This document shows positions 43,574 through 53,017 of a stretch of DNA of 64,000 nucleotides, one piece after another. Each line of letters begins with the position of its first letter. The first letter of the stretch is position 1. Source of the stretch: Maricurvus nonylphenolicus (GTDB taxonomy: Bacteria; Pseudomonadota; Gammaproteobacteria; Pseudomonadales; Cellvibrionaceae); contig NZ_AP031498.1 of NCBI RefSeq assembly GCF_042854845.1, positions 2,046,001 through 2,110,000 on the forward strand, in the 5' to 3' direction. Below the pieces are notes generated by a model, which had not been told where the DNA came from, searched no databases, and was given only the letters and a program-made list of their open reading frames with translations. Position numbers and translations under genes: made by a program.

Positions 43574-45109
43574 ATGACCGTTTTTGATGCCATCGTCATC
43601 GGCGCAGGTAATGCCGGGCTTACCGCCGCTACTGCGCTACAGCGGGGTGGGGCAAACACCCTGCTGTTAGAGAGACACAATATTCCCGGAGGCTGTGCCA
43701 CATCCTTCGTCCGTGGTGATTTCGAATTTGAGGTCGCCCTGCACCAGCTCAGTGGTATGGGCACGGAAGAGCAGCCGTTTGTGATGCGCCAGATCTTTGA
43801 TCAGCTGGGCATTATGGACAAGATCGAGGTGGTGGAAGAGCACGATCTGTATCGCATGGTACTGCCCGGTGAAATCGATATTACCTTGCCTGCCGATTGG
43901 GACGGCCTGCAGCAGGTGCTGATTGAACGCTTCCCCCACGAGGCAGAAGCCATTCCGCGCTTTATGCAGGTGGTGGAATCCATCAGCCTGGAATCCTTTA
44001 TCAATGTGCCGCAACTGCAGCGCAATAACGATCAGGAATTTTTGGATAACCAGTGCGTTAATTACAAGCGCTATGGTCTGCGTCCTGCCAAGGAAGTGTT
44101 CAGCGAGTTCTTCAGCGATGAAGATCTGATTGCCGTGTTGGGCGCCTACTGGTGTTACCTGGGCGTGGCCACCAAGGATTTACCCTTTGTGGATTTGGCG
44201 GTGATGATTTATGTCTACGGCAAGTTCAAGCCTACTCATATTAAAGGTGGCTCCCAGGCGATTTCCAGTGCCTTGTTGGAATCCTTCCAGCAGGCCGGTG
44301 GCCAGGTGAAGTTTAATTGTGGTGCCGAAAAAATTCTGACCGAAAATGGTGTGGTTACCGGCGTTATTGCTGAAAACGGTGAGCGCTATCAGTGTAAAAC
44401 CGTGATCTCCAATGCCAGCCCGATTCATACCTACCATGAACTGCTGGATATGCCCAAGCTGCCACAGCAAGCCTCGCAAGATCTTAAATCCCGCCGCATT
44501 GGTACCTCTGCCTTTGTCTTGTATGTAGGTGTTGATCAGTCACCTGAAGAGCTGGGCATTAAGAATGCCTCCACCTTTATTGTCGATAATCGCGATGAAG
44601 AAAAAGCCATTGAAGCGATGGGCACGCTGGATGCTCCGTCCAGCATTATGGTGACTTGCTACAACATTGAAGATCCCGACTTTGCGCCACCGGGTAAAAG
44701 TTCGCTGTCGATTTTGTGTTTGCAATACGGTGAGCCTTGGGAATCGGTACCGGAAGAAAAGTACACTGAAACCAAATACCAATTGGCCGAAACCTTAATC
44801 AAGCAGGCCGAGAGAGTGTACCCGGGTATTCAGGAGCATCTGGAGCAAATTGAAGTGGCGACACCGTTAACCATGATGCGTTACTTGAATACCCCCGGTG
44901 GTGCCATCTACGGCTTCGATCAAAATACTCAAGACAGCAATATATTCCGTGAACGTATGGATGCCATTGACGGGCTGTATATGTCCAGTGCCTGGTACGG
45001 TATGGGCGGATTCCAGCCTACCTATATGAGCGGCCATAAAACCGGCCATGTTGCCTTGAAATACATTGCCACAGCTGAAGAAACTCAAGAGGTTGCTGAA
45101 AATGCCTGA
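43574..45109 (+). CDS. FAD-dependent oxidoreductase, CrtI/phytoene-desaturase-like
   Basis: 511 residues. Dinucleotide motif AIVIGAGNAGLTAATALQRG, then LLERHNIPGGCATSF as in CrtI-like desaturases and retinol saturases; ending GMGGFQPTYMSGHKTGH, the C-terminal FAD contact. No carotenoid genes are nearby, so a lipid or xenobiotic double bond is more likely. It overlaps the following reductase by 8 bases, which probably feeds it electrons or reverses its reaction. Confidence 0.9.
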   Translation: MTVFDAIVIGAGNAGLTAATALQRGGANTLLLERHNIPGGCATSFVRGDFEFEVALHQLSGMGTEEQPFVMRQIFDQLGIMDKIEVVEEHDLYRMVLPGEIDITLPADWDGLQQVLIERFPHEAEAIPRFMQVVESISLESFINVPQLQRNNDQEFLDNQCVNYKRYGLRPAKEVFSEFFSDEDLIAVLGAYWCYLGVATKDLPFVDLAVMIYVYGKFKPTHIKGGSQAISSALLESFQQAGGQVKFNCGAEKILTENGVVTGVIAENGERYQCKTVISNASPIHTYHELLDMPKLPQQASQDLKSRRIGTSAFVLYVGVDQSPEELGIKNASTFIVDNRDEEKAIEAMGTLDAPSSIMVTCYNIEDPDFAPPGKSSLSILCLQYGEPWESVPEEKYTETKYQLAETLIKQAERVYPGIQEHLEQIEVATPLTMMRYLNTPGGAIYGFDQNTQDSNIFRERMDAIDGLYMSSAWYGMGGFQPTYMSGHKTGHVALKYIATAEETQEVAENA

Positions 45110-46292
45110 ATATAAATCATCCTCCCAATCTGTGTTTCAACAAATTGTCGGTTATCAGGAAGCCTTAAGCCATCAGGAACAGTTGGCCTTGCAGGGCACT
45201 AACTTTGCCGAGCAAAAAGGTAAGGTGGCCGGTAATATTGCCAAGTTGCATCCCAAACGTTTACAGCTGAAAGTCATCGACATTATTGAAGATACGCCGT
45301 CTACCAAAACCCTGCGTGTGGCGGCTGCCGACGGTTCGCTGTTACCACCGTTTCAGGCTGGGCAATATATTAATCTGTTTGTCACGGTTGATGCCGAAGG
45401 TAAAGCGACCGACAGTGCGCGCCCCTATGCGATTTCATCTTCATCGCAGCAACGCCACTATTATGATTTAACCATCAAGCGTGCCACGCCAGGGTTTATT
45501 ACCCATCACTTGCTCGATCAGGTGAAGGTGGGTGATGCGCTAACCAGCACCGGCCCTATGGGTACCTTCTACCATAACCCGTTATTCCCGGCCAAAGAGC
45601 TGGTGTTTTTAGCGGGCGGCTCCGGCATTGCCCCGGCGCGCAGTATGATTCTCGATATTGCCGATCGTAATCTGGATTACACATTCCATCTGATTTATCT
45701 GTCCAGCTTTGAAGACGATGTGATTTTTGATGAAGAGCTTAAAGAGCTGGATGCCGAGTATGATTTTCTCACTTACCATAAAGTGATTTCTCGCCCCGGC
45801 GAGGATTTCACCGGGTTGCGTGGGCGTTTATCAGAGGAGCGCTTGCGTGAGTTGATTGGTTCGGTAGACGACAAAATGTTTTACCTGTGTGGCCCCACAC
45901 CGTTTAACGAATCCTGCCGTGATCACCTGCAGGCTATGAACGTGAAGCCGCGTCATATTCGTATTGAGGCCAATGGCCCACCGAAAAATCCGGAAACCCT
46001 GGACGCGTGGCCAGAGCAATTGGCACCAGCGGAAGAAGTAACCGTCACCATTCAAGGGCAGGGCAGTTTTAAAGCCCGCGTTGATGAGCCGCTGTTAAAC
46101 AGTATGGAGCGTAACGGGTTTACCGCCGAGAACGCCTGTCGCTCGGGCGAGTGCAGTTTGTGTCGGGTAAAAGTGGTGAAGGGTTCGGTATTAAATCCGC
46201 CGGAAGCTCACCTGCGTAAAACCGATGCCCAATACGGTTGGACCCATTCCTGTGTGGCCTTCCCGCTGGAAGATATTGAAATTCAGCTCTAA
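45102..46292 (+). CDS. Ferredoxin reductase-ferredoxin fusion (FAD, NAD, 2Fe-2S)
   Basis: 396 residues. FAD domain (ARPYAISSSS), NAD domain (FLAGGSGIAPARSMI; FYLCGPTPFNESC), and C-terminal plant-type ferredoxin with NACRSGECSLCRVKV and a later Cys in WTHSCVAFP, giving CxxxxCxxC plus C. Electron donor to a partner enzyme, here probably the FAD oxidoreductase upstream. ATG 45102 overlaps that gene's stop; an in-frame ATG at 45066 lies inside it. Confidence 0.93.
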   Translation: MPEYKSSSQSVFQQIVGYQEALSHQEQLALQGTNFAEQKGKVAGNIAKLHPKRLQLKVIDIIEDTPSTKTLRVAAADGSLLPPFQAGQYINLFVTVDAEGKATDSARPYAISSSSQQRHYYDLTIKRATPGFITHHLLDQVKVGDALTSTGPMGTFYHNPLFPAKELVFLAGGSGIAPARSMILDIADRNLDYTFHLIYLSSFEDDVIFDEELKELDAEYDFLTYHKVISRPGEDFTGLRGRLSEERLRELIGSVDDKMFYLCGPTPFNESCRDHLQAMNVKPRHIRIEANGPPKNPETLDAWPEQLAPAEEVTVTIQGQGSFKARVDEPLLNSMERNGFTAENACRSGECSLCRVKVVKGSVLNPPEAHLRKTDAQYGWTHSCVAFPLEDIEIQL

Positions 46293-46305
46293 CGCGGTTT
46301 TAGCG

Positions 46306-46926
46306 TTAGCGACGAAGTGTCATCTTGGCTAAAAAGGATTTTAAATCGAGGTTTTTTGGTACGCTAAGATGGCCTTCAATCAACAACGCTGAAATACCGT
46401 GCACCATGCCCCAGGCACCCAGTGCCTGGTAGCTGGCCAGTTCGGGGTCGCTTATTTTTTCTTCAAACGCTTTAAACAGCATTTTAAAAGGGCGCTTTAG
46501 GGTGATGCTCTCTTTGGTCATGTCCAGAGTGGCGGAGCTTAGGGACTCTTTTAAACCGCGAGTTTCCACTTGCCCCAGCATTAACCGGTAAAGCTGTGGG
46601 TTATCCAACGCAAACTGTAAATAGGATGCGCCGTAGTTCAGCACAGTGTCTTCCAGGTTATCACCCTGCGCAGCGACGCTCTCATCAAACGAATCGGCGA
46701 GTAATTCATAACCGGCTTCGGATACCCCCTCAATCAGTTCCTTTTTATTTTTAAAATGCGAGTAGGGGGCGGTATGTGAAACGCCTACTTCGGCGGCTAT
46801 GGCGCGAAGGGAAAGAGAGTCGGCACCGTCACGTTCAAGAATTACCAGGGCAGCTTCGATTAAGGATTCCCTTAGGTTTCCGTGGTGGTAGCTGGTGGAT
46901 TTTGTATTGCTTTTGGTCCGACTCAT
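46306..46926 (-). CDS. TetR/AcrR family regulator
   Basis: 206 residues. Helix-turn-helix SLRAIAAEVGVSHTAPYSHF near the N-terminus, variable ligand domain after. Convergent with the oxidoreductase pair and only 13 bases past it; it probably reads the twin operators at 43482-43540. Confidence 0.93.
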   Translation of the reverse strand: MSRTKSNTKSTSYHHGNLRESLIEAALVILERDGADSLSLRAIAAEVGVSHTAPYSHFKNKKELIEGVSEAGYELLADSFDESVAAQGDNLEDTVLNYGASYLQFALDNPQLYRLMLGQVETRGLKESLSSATLDMTKESITLKRPFKMLFKAFEEKISDPELASYQALGAWGMVHGISALLIEGHLSVPKNLDLKSFLAKMTLRR

Positions 46927-47358
46927 TAGGGTGTTTCTATTGAATAATGTAGGCGGGGAGTATATCTGAAAGGGGGTAGTACGTCATTTCCGATTGAGCA
47001 GGCTGAGGTCTATTATCACTGCAATTTAGTTTATGTCGCTCCTGCGTAGGCAGGAGCCTAGTGGCTTTGACTTACTTTGACGCTGACACTTACTCTTTAA
47101 TGTTTAAAAACCAAAAGTCACTGGACTCCTGCCTGCGCAGGAGTGACGTTAGATAGACAGGAGTGACGTTAGATAGAGTGAGTGCAAAATTAGCACGCCA
47201 TTCCCTCGAAAGAGGGAATCCATTTTCGTCGGTGAGTAATACTGCTCAAATCATTACCTAGGTGATTACCTATAGCGCAAGATTTAAAGCTACCCACTTC
47301 GTAGCACTGGATTCCCGCCTTCGCGGGAATGGCGTCTGAGGGTGAGGTGTATCTGCTG
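46927..47358. repeat. Cluster of dispersed palindromes
   Basis: Four hairpins in 300 bases: CTCCTGCGTAGGCAGGAG (47039-47056), ACTCCTGCCTGCGCAGGAGT (47125-47144), ATTCCCTCGAAAGAGGGAAT (47200-47219), ATTCCCGCCTTCGCGGGAAT (47311-47330), plus a short tandem GAGTGACGTTAGATAG (47140 and 47160). No gene. Same repeat class as 11150 and 42211-42290. Confidence 0.8.
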
Positions 47359-49824
47359 TTACGGATACTCCGCCGTACAAATACTTGTCGCCTCAGCCTC
47401 ACTCTTCGAATAAGCCTGAACCTCCATCTGAATACACACATCCCGCGGGTTCGATTGCCATTGCGTCGTACAGTTACTCATCTGTACAACCGGATCAATG
47501 GTTACATCATCCCCAATCGCATGCTGCCAACAAGCAGAAATTAAATCTTGCTCCATCACATCAAAGGCATGTGCACGGCTGGTTTGAATGGAATACCAGA
47601 TATAACTCGGGTGGTTGGCACCAACCACTGGAGCAAATACACCGGGCTCCAGCTCGATTTCAGCCACGCTGTTAACGCCAAAGTTGGTCAGGTTGTAGTG
47701 ATCGGATAGCCAGGTTCTTACCGGGCTGCCATAAGCCACGATCGGTAGGGCATCGTTACCCAGCTCACCGGATTTGGTCAGCACCTTCAGCATATCCAGC
47801 ACATAGGGTTCGAAGTAGGTGTAGGTGCCATCAAGGCTGCTGCCTTCACTGGCCGGGGCGGCAATGGGGGCAATATCCAAAATGGTTTCAAACAGGCTGG
47901 CTTCGGGTTGGGCGACGCCGTTGAGTACCAACAGGCTTTCCCAGCGTTGGCTGGTGCTGGAATTTAAATAGTCCTGCTCTGTTAACGAATAATCCGGTGG
48001 GAAGTGCAGCAGCTGTACCGAGCGCTGATTTTCGGTGGCCAGGCCAAGCGGCAGGAAGAAGCGCCATTCCGCACTGTTCCAAATGCCGTCGTCTTGCAGG
48101 TCATCAACCGCATTGACGGCCAACATACCTGCACTTAAAAACGCTGGCACGGTGGTGGCGTAGTCATTAATCACCGCAGAATCACCGCGAAGAATAGTTT
48201 CATAGGTGCTGCCGTCTTTATCCACTACCGCACTGGCGTTGGCAATACCATCGCGCTCAAGGCGTTGAGTCAGATAGTGCTCGATGGTTTGCTCCAGTGT
48301 CATGCCGTTGCTGGAATTGGGGTAGCTGTATAAATCCGTCAGGTTGGTGAGGTTGCCTAAATCAAAACGCACTTCGTGGGAGGCTTGCGCGGCGGGCAAC
48401 ATGGCGTAGCTACGCAGTTTTTTCAGTGCCGATTTGCCTACGTAATAAGTAGCACCCAGGGCTTCCATCGTAGTAGGGCGATCATTGACAATCGCGTTAG
48501 CTGCGCGGGAATCCAGCGCCGCATCAATATCCAATTCGGTTAAGGTGGCATTGGCGGCAACGGCCATAACGGCGGTGGCTTCTACGGCGGTGAAGGCGAC
48601 GTTTTCCAGAATAATACTGTCGTGGGTTAGGCTGCCGTCACAGTTAAGTGCGCCTTTGGCTTCACAAAAACGGCGTTGGAATTCCCCCTCGAACTGATCA
48701 GCCACGTTGGCATCGTGAATAATCAGCATATTCTCATCGTTGGCAAATGAACCCGCGCCGGATGCATTCAGCGAGCCTGTCACTACCGTATTATCCACCA
48801 CCCAGTATTTATGGTGCATTTTGTCGTGGCTACTCACCGATCCAACAAAGGCTTCTGCAGGATTATTCCAGGGGTTGTTGGGGCTGTTGGTATAGGCATC
48901 TACCTCATAGGTGCCGTTGGTGTTGGGTTGCTGGGTGCCCAACATATCGAGGAATTCACTGTAGTAGCGATTAAAGAAAGAGCTGTCGCCAACCCCTTCA
49001 ACACTGACACCGGCATCAAACCGCGTTTTTAAGGTGTCGGCAAGAATTTGGGCGCTAAAGACAAACTGGGCTAAATGCACGCGGGTTTGTGCCGAGGCAA
49101 TGTGCGTGTTCAGTGAGTCGAGAGTAGAGCCTGCATAGACAGTAGGGGACTGGGGGGCAAACTGAATATCTATGCGAATATTTTCATTGTCGGTATAAAA
49201 GGTTTGCAGCGCGTGGTCGGGTTTGCTTAAACCAAACTGGGAATCGGTTAAGCCCCCCGGGCCATCGCCCCACATAATATTAAACTGGCTGGTAAAGGCG
49301 GTGGCCAAACCGGTGGAGTCGATGGTGATAATATTATTGGCGTTACCTTCACCGTCGTAACCGCCGTTGCCGTCCGGATCACCGTGCAAGCCGCTGTGAG
49401 TAAAGTTGGCGGAACCGGTCAGCACCTGGGTGCCATCAACAATAATAAATTTGTTATGTTGCGAGCCACTACCGGCGCTGCCATCGGCGGTATCATCCAG
49501 CCAGGGCACATTATTGTTGGTGAGAATATTTAACGCCGCCTGGTTATCGGCGCCGGTGTTTTCATTGTCGGTAATCAGGCGCACAGCTACGCCACGATCC
49601 TTGGCCTCCTTTAATGCGGTGGCAATGGCTTCGTTATCCAAATCATAAATAGCCACATCCACGCTGGTGTTGGCGTCATCAATAAAATCGGTAATGACGG
49701 TTTCCAAACTGGCAGTGGTGGCGGGGGCATTGGCCGGGTGATTAAAGTACACCTCAATATCACCGGCATACACCGGGGCCACGCAGGCCATTAACAGGCT
49801 GTATCCAATACTTTTTAGCTTCAT
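47359..49824 (-). CDS. Secreted phospholipase D-like protein
   Basis: 821 residues. Signal peptide ending near VYAG (MKLKSIGYSLLMACVAPVYA). Two HKD sites: QHNKFIIVDGTQVLTGSANF near 121 and HHKYWVVDNTVVTGSLNAS near 336, as in PLD/endonuclease enzymes. The C-terminal 400 residues (from LENVAFTAVEATAVMAVAAN) include a helix-hairpin-like or competence-like region (LDSRAANAIV) and an unknown tail with Cys. It cuts phosphodiester bonds in lipid or DNA outside the cytoplasm. Confidence 0.88.
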   Translation of the reverse strand: MKLKSIGYSLLMACVAPVYAGDIEVYFNHPANAPATTASLETVITDFIDDANTSVDVAIYDLDNEAIATALKEAKDRGVAVRLITDNENTGADNQAALNILTNNNVPWLDDTADGSAGSGSQHNKFIIVDGTQVLTGSANFTHSGLHGDPDGNGGYDGEGNANNIITIDSTGLATAFTSQFNIMWGDGPGGLTDSQFGLSKPDHALQTFYTDNENIRIDIQFAPQSPTVYAGSTLDSLNTHIASAQTRVHLAQFVFSAQILADTLKTRFDAGVSVEGVGDSSFFNRYYSEFLDMLGTQQPNTNGTYEVDAYTNSPNNPWNNPAEAFVGSVSSHDKMHHKYWVVDNTVVTGSLNASGAGSFANDENMLIIHDANVADQFEGEFQRRFCEAKGALNCDGSLTHDSIILENVAFTAVEATAVMAVAANATLTELDIDAALDSRAANAIVNDRPTTMEALGATYYVGKSALKKLRSYAMLPAAQASHEVRFDLGNLTNLTDLYSYPNSSNGMTLEQTIEHYLTQRLERDGIANASAVVDKDGSTYETILRGDSAVINDYATTVPAFLSAGMLAVNAVDDLQDDGIWNSAEWRFFLPLGLATENQRSVQLLHFPPDYSLTEQDYLNSSTSQRWESLLVLNGVAQPEASLFETILDIAPIAAPASEGSSLDGTYTYFEPYVLDMLKVLTKSGELGNDALPIVAYGSPVRTWLSDHYNLTNFGVNSVAEIELEPGVFAPVVGANHPSYIWYSIQTSRAHAFDVMEQDLISACWQHAIGDDVTIDPVVQMSNCTTQWQSNPRDVCIQMEVQAYSKSEAEATSICTAEYP

Positions 49825-50200
49825 CGGTGTTACTCCTTGTGACTGTCCTTGTTGTACGACCGGGCAGGGTCGCAGCTACCACCTGCAGGAAGGTGGTATA
49901 TCAAAAAAGATGAGTACGAATTACGGAGAGAGGGTGAGAATGCTGAGCCATATAATCCATCAATCCGTGGCTAAGAAAGCGTCCGTGCATGGTTCATTTA
50001 TGAATGTTTTATGAACGATACACATACAAAGGTACTAGCTACTTTAGCACTATGGTTTGAGTCGTCAACAGCCGGAGTGGAGCCGATAGGAGGTAGCCCA
50101 AAGGAGATAAATTATGTTGTACAGGCCTGTACAAGTATTGTTATGATGTTAAAAAGCGTACGAAAAATGCCCTATGGGCCAGGCAAGAAAGGGATAACCT
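49825..50200. other. Gene-free stretch with TetR operator
   Basis: No gene supported; the 70-codon frame from 50011 has no family and overlaps the TetR start region. It contains the operator at 50117. Confidence 0.6.
50117..50134. promoter_or_regulatory. TetR-type operator
   Basis: TTGTACAGGCCTGTACAA, a perfect 18-base palindrome 67 bases before the TetR gene. Suits autoregulation of the TetR-GST pair. Confidence 0.7.
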
Positions 50201-50794
50201 ATGGCTGGAGTATTGAAGTTTGACCGCGAGGAAGCTGTTGCCACGGCAATGATGACCTTCTGGAGCCAGGGGGCGTCTAATGTGTCGGTAAAAGCCTTCT
50301 GTGACCAGGTGGGGATTACCCGTTCCAGTTTCTACAATACCTTTGGCTCACTGGATAACCTGTTTGAGGAATCGCTGGATCTGTATCTGCAAGATGCACC
50401 TGCAAAACGCCTGAAGCGAACCGATATTTCGGCCTTGGATGGTATTCATGCCATGTTTAAAGTGCTGTGCAAATTCAGGGCAAGCGATAAGGCCCACAAG
50501 GGCTGCATAGTGGTTAACGGCCTGACGGAATTACATAGTCTGGAAGAGGGCATGCAGTTAAGTGTGCTCAACCGCGTTAACGACACCATCGATGCTTTTA
50601 AGCAGGCATTAAAAACCGCCGTAGAAAATGGCGATTTAGACCAGGATTTTAATGTCGATACCACAGCGCTCGCGCTGGAAACCCTGGTGATTGGCATCAA
50701 CACCATTTCAAAAGTTGTTCATAAAGAAAAAGAGCTGTGGGCCATTGCCGAGTCCACCTTGCTTGGTTTGGGCATCAAACCGTCCGCAGCGTAA
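50201..50794 (+). CDS. TetR family regulator
   Basis: 197 residues. Helix-turn-helix VSVKAFCDQVGITRSSFYNT, ligand domain with KGCIVVNGLTEL as in the AcrR/NemR-like group, where a Cys senses electrophiles. Followed after 20 bases by a GST gene; the two form an electrophile-response pair in all likelihood. Confidence 0.93.
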   Translation: MAGVLKFDREEAVATAMMTFWSQGASNVSVKAFCDQVGITRSSFYNTFGSLDNLFEESLDLYLQDAPAKRLKRTDISALDGIHAMFKVLCKFRASDKAHKGCIVVNGLTELHSLEEGMQLSVLNRVNDTIDAFKQALKTAVENGDLDQDFNVDTTALALETLVIGINTISKVVHKEKELWAIAESTLLGLGIKPSAA

Positions 50795-50814
50795 TAACCA
50801 GTAGGAGAGAGAAA

Positions 50815-51423
50815 ATGTTAACACTGCACCACGCCCCCCAATCCCGTGCCGGCCGTATTGTCTGGTTGCTGGAAGAATTAGGTTTAGAGTACCAACTGAA
50901 CCGTATGGATTTTCATCCTAAAGACCTTAAGTCCGATGAGCACCGCGCCCGTCACCCGCTGGGTCGCGTACCTGTACTGGATGATGGCGATATTAGCCTG
51001 TTTGAATCCGGCGCTATCGTCGAGTACCTGGTGGCACGTCACAGCGATGGTCGTTTAAAGCCCGAGGTGGATTCCCCCCTGTTTCCAGAATACCTGCAAT
51101 GGTTCCACTATGTGGAAGGCATGATTATGCCGCCTATCAACACCATTGTGGTTCAAACCATTCTGTTACCACCCGATCGCCGCGATGAAGTGGTATTAGG
51201 GCAGGCGCAGCGTTTACTGTCTAAAGCCTTGGTCCCCGTTAACGAAGCGCTTGAAGGTCGTGAATATATTATTGGCGACTTCTCCGCTGCCGATATTATG
51301 ATGGGCCATTGCTGCTATATGAGCCGTAACCTTAAGTGTGTACCCGAAGAGCTGGAGCATATTCACGCTTATATCAAACGCGTTGAACAGCGCCCACATT
51401 TCCAGACTGGCATTAACGCTTGA
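50815..51423 (+). CDS. Glutathione S-transferase
   Basis: 202 residues from MLTLHHAPQSRAGRIVWLLE. Thioredoxin-like domain with HPLGRVPVLDDGDISLFESG and C-terminal helices (YIIGDFSAADIMMGH, the N-capping box). AGGAGAGAG before the ATG. Detoxifies electrophiles with glutathione; regulated by the TetR gene upstream. Confidence 0.94.
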   Translation: MLTLHHAPQSRAGRIVWLLEELGLEYQLNRMDFHPKDLKSDEHRARHPLGRVPVLDDGDISLFESGAIVEYLVARHSDGRLKPEVDSPLFPEYLQWFHYVEGMIMPPINTIVVQTILLPPDRRDEVVLGQAQRLLSKALVPVNEALEGREYIIGDFSAADIMMGHCCYMSRNLKCVPEELEHIHAYIKRVEQRPHFQTGINA

Positions 51424-51432
51424 TCTGACGGC

Positions 51433-51460
51433 AAAGCGGCAAAGGATTGCCGCTTTTATC
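51433..51460 (+). terminator. Terminator of the TetR-GST operon
   Basis: AAAGCGGCAA-AGGA-TTGCCGCTTT then TATC: a 10-base stem, 10 bases past the stop. The U-run is short. Confidence 0.7.
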
Positions 51461-51520
51461 GCCTTTTCCCAGGCATAAAACTTGCTCTAACCAACACCAG
51501 ATATTTTGGAGGAGCAGGTA

Positions 51521-52216
51521 ATGGAAACCCACACCCAGTTCGGTATCGCATTCACACAAACCCAGGCTGTAAACGTTAATAATCCTCTGTCCCCGAAAGA
51601 GGATGAACAGTCTGCCGCCAACACACCAGCCTCCTCCCAGGTATTACTCAGCCAATCGGCGACCGTCAGCAAGCATACCCAAGAGCAAATGGTGGAGAAG
51701 TACGAAGCTGCCGTTGCTGATGCGCAAGCCAAGTCACAACCTGTGAGCTTGGATGATGTGTCCGGCATTAAGTTCTTTAACGAGGCCGATGTAAAAGCCT
51801 ATGAAGAGAATTTGATGTCGGTGCTGTCGCAGCGCGGTATTGATACCTCGCAACCGATACAGTTTGGTTTTGATTATCAGGGCAATGTGGTTGTTAAAAA
51901 CGACCACCCCGATAAAGAAGCGATCGAGGCTGTGTTTAAGGAAGATATGGAACTGCGTAATGGCATGGTACAAACTTCCCAGCATTACCTGTTTAAAGAG
52001 TTGTATGCCTTGCATCAGCAGTGGGCGCAAAAAATAGAAAGCGGTATGTCTGAAGAGATGGCAGGTAACTGGTTAATCAACGTAGTGCAGCAGGCGGTTA
52101 ATAAAAGCAGCAGTGAGGGGGTTACCCTAACTGCTGAGGGCTTTCAGGATCCGTTTGGCCAGAGCAGTAATAACAGCTTGGCGATGAATACTTATAAAAC
52201 CAATTCCATTTTGTAG
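51521..52216 (+). CDS. Hypothetical protein with Gln/Ser/Thr-rich lead
   Basis: 231 residues from METHTQFGIAFTQTQAVNVN; GGAGGAGCAGG lies just upstream. A low-complexity lead (to about 55), then VEKYEAAVADAQ and acidic helical sequence. No signal or membrane segment. Not recognised. Its end overlaps the convergent GNAT gene by 25 bases. Confidence 0.72.
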   Translation: METHTQFGIAFTQTQAVNVNNPLSPKEDEQSAANTPASSQVLLSQSATVSKHTQEQMVEKYEAAVADAQAKSQPVSLDDVSGIKFFNEADVKAYEENLMSVLSQRGIDTSQPIQFGFDYQGNVVVKNDHPDKEAIEAVFKEDMELRNGMVQTSQHYLFKELYALHQQWAQKIESGMSEEMAGNWLINVVQQAVNKSSSEGVTLTAEGFQDPFGQSSNNSLAMNTYKTNSIL

Positions 52217-52794
52217 GCAGGGGCAATCCCGGCATCTTCTATGGGGAAGGTTTTCTTTTCAATAACCTCAAGCCCTAAGCGGGTATAGAGTGCCTGCCCG
52301 CGTGGATTAGCATCAGACACATCAAGGCCAAACACGGAATAATTATCTCGCCGGGCTTGTTCCAGAATTTGTTGGATCATTTGTGAACCAATGCCCTGGC
52401 TACGGTAGTGCTGATCAACACCGAAATTGGATAAATACAGCTCACCCTCTCGCGGTGGCTTCATCACGCTGGCGGTATGGCCGACGTTCGTCATGACCGT
52501 TTCAATCGTTTTGGTGTCAAAAAAGGCCACCATATTGTCGAGGCTGCCTTTGATCAGTTCGGGATAACGCTGGCCATCATAAAAGCAGCCTGTGCCTACA
52601 ACGGTGCCATCCTTTACTGCCACGGTGACGTTACGGTAACCGGCAAAGCCCTCACCCGAGGCAAATTCATATTCCAGGTAATCAATTGCTTGGTCGCCGT
52701 AGAGGTATCGATACACGTCCATGCCGGAGCTGTACATGAGCTCGGCTATAGGGCCGCGATCGTTGGGGCGAGCTTGTCTGATTTCGATAGCCAT
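52192..52794 (-). CDS. GNAT family N-acetyltransferase
   Basis: 200 residues. Acetyl-CoA motif DQHYRSQGIGSQMIQQILEQ, then LDVSDANPRGQALYTRLGLE as in RimI-like enzymes. Substrate unknown. Start Met4 of the longest frame (MAIEIRQARPNDRGP), where the family usually begins. Overlaps the convergent gene by 25 bases. Confidence 0.92.
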   Translation of the reverse strand: MAIEIRQARPNDRGPIAELMYSSGMDVYRYLYGDQAIDYLEYEFASGEGFAGYRNVTVAVKDGTVVGTGCFYDGQRYPELIKGSLDNMVAFFDTKTIETVMTNVGHTASVMKPPREGELYLSNFGVDQHYRSQGIGSQMIQQILEQARRDNYSVFGLDVSDANPRGQALYTRLGLEVIEKKTFPIEDAGIAPAYKMELVL

Positions 52795-53017
52795 AACATC
52801 CATATTCCCAGGCGAGTAGTGGAGTCTTACTCTATCATTTGAGAGTAGGCCGTCAACAGTAACGGGTTAACACCTTTACCTGTGAGGTTATGTTCGCGCT
52901 GGGCCGGGCTATCTAAAATAGAACGTTTGTCATAACTATTATTTAGGCAGTTCCAAGCGGCCGGAACAAGGTGCAGAATCTGCTTTATGCCATACCCATC
53001 TAGAGAGAGACCTAGCT

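Noticed and set aside
46927..47358. CRISPR array in the palindrome cluster
   Set aside because: The repeats are hairpins of unequal sequence and spacing, not direct repeats with constant spacers.
50011..50223. 70-codon plus-strand frame before the TetR gene
   Set aside because: It runs over the TetR operator and promoter region, overlaps the TetR start and resembles no family.
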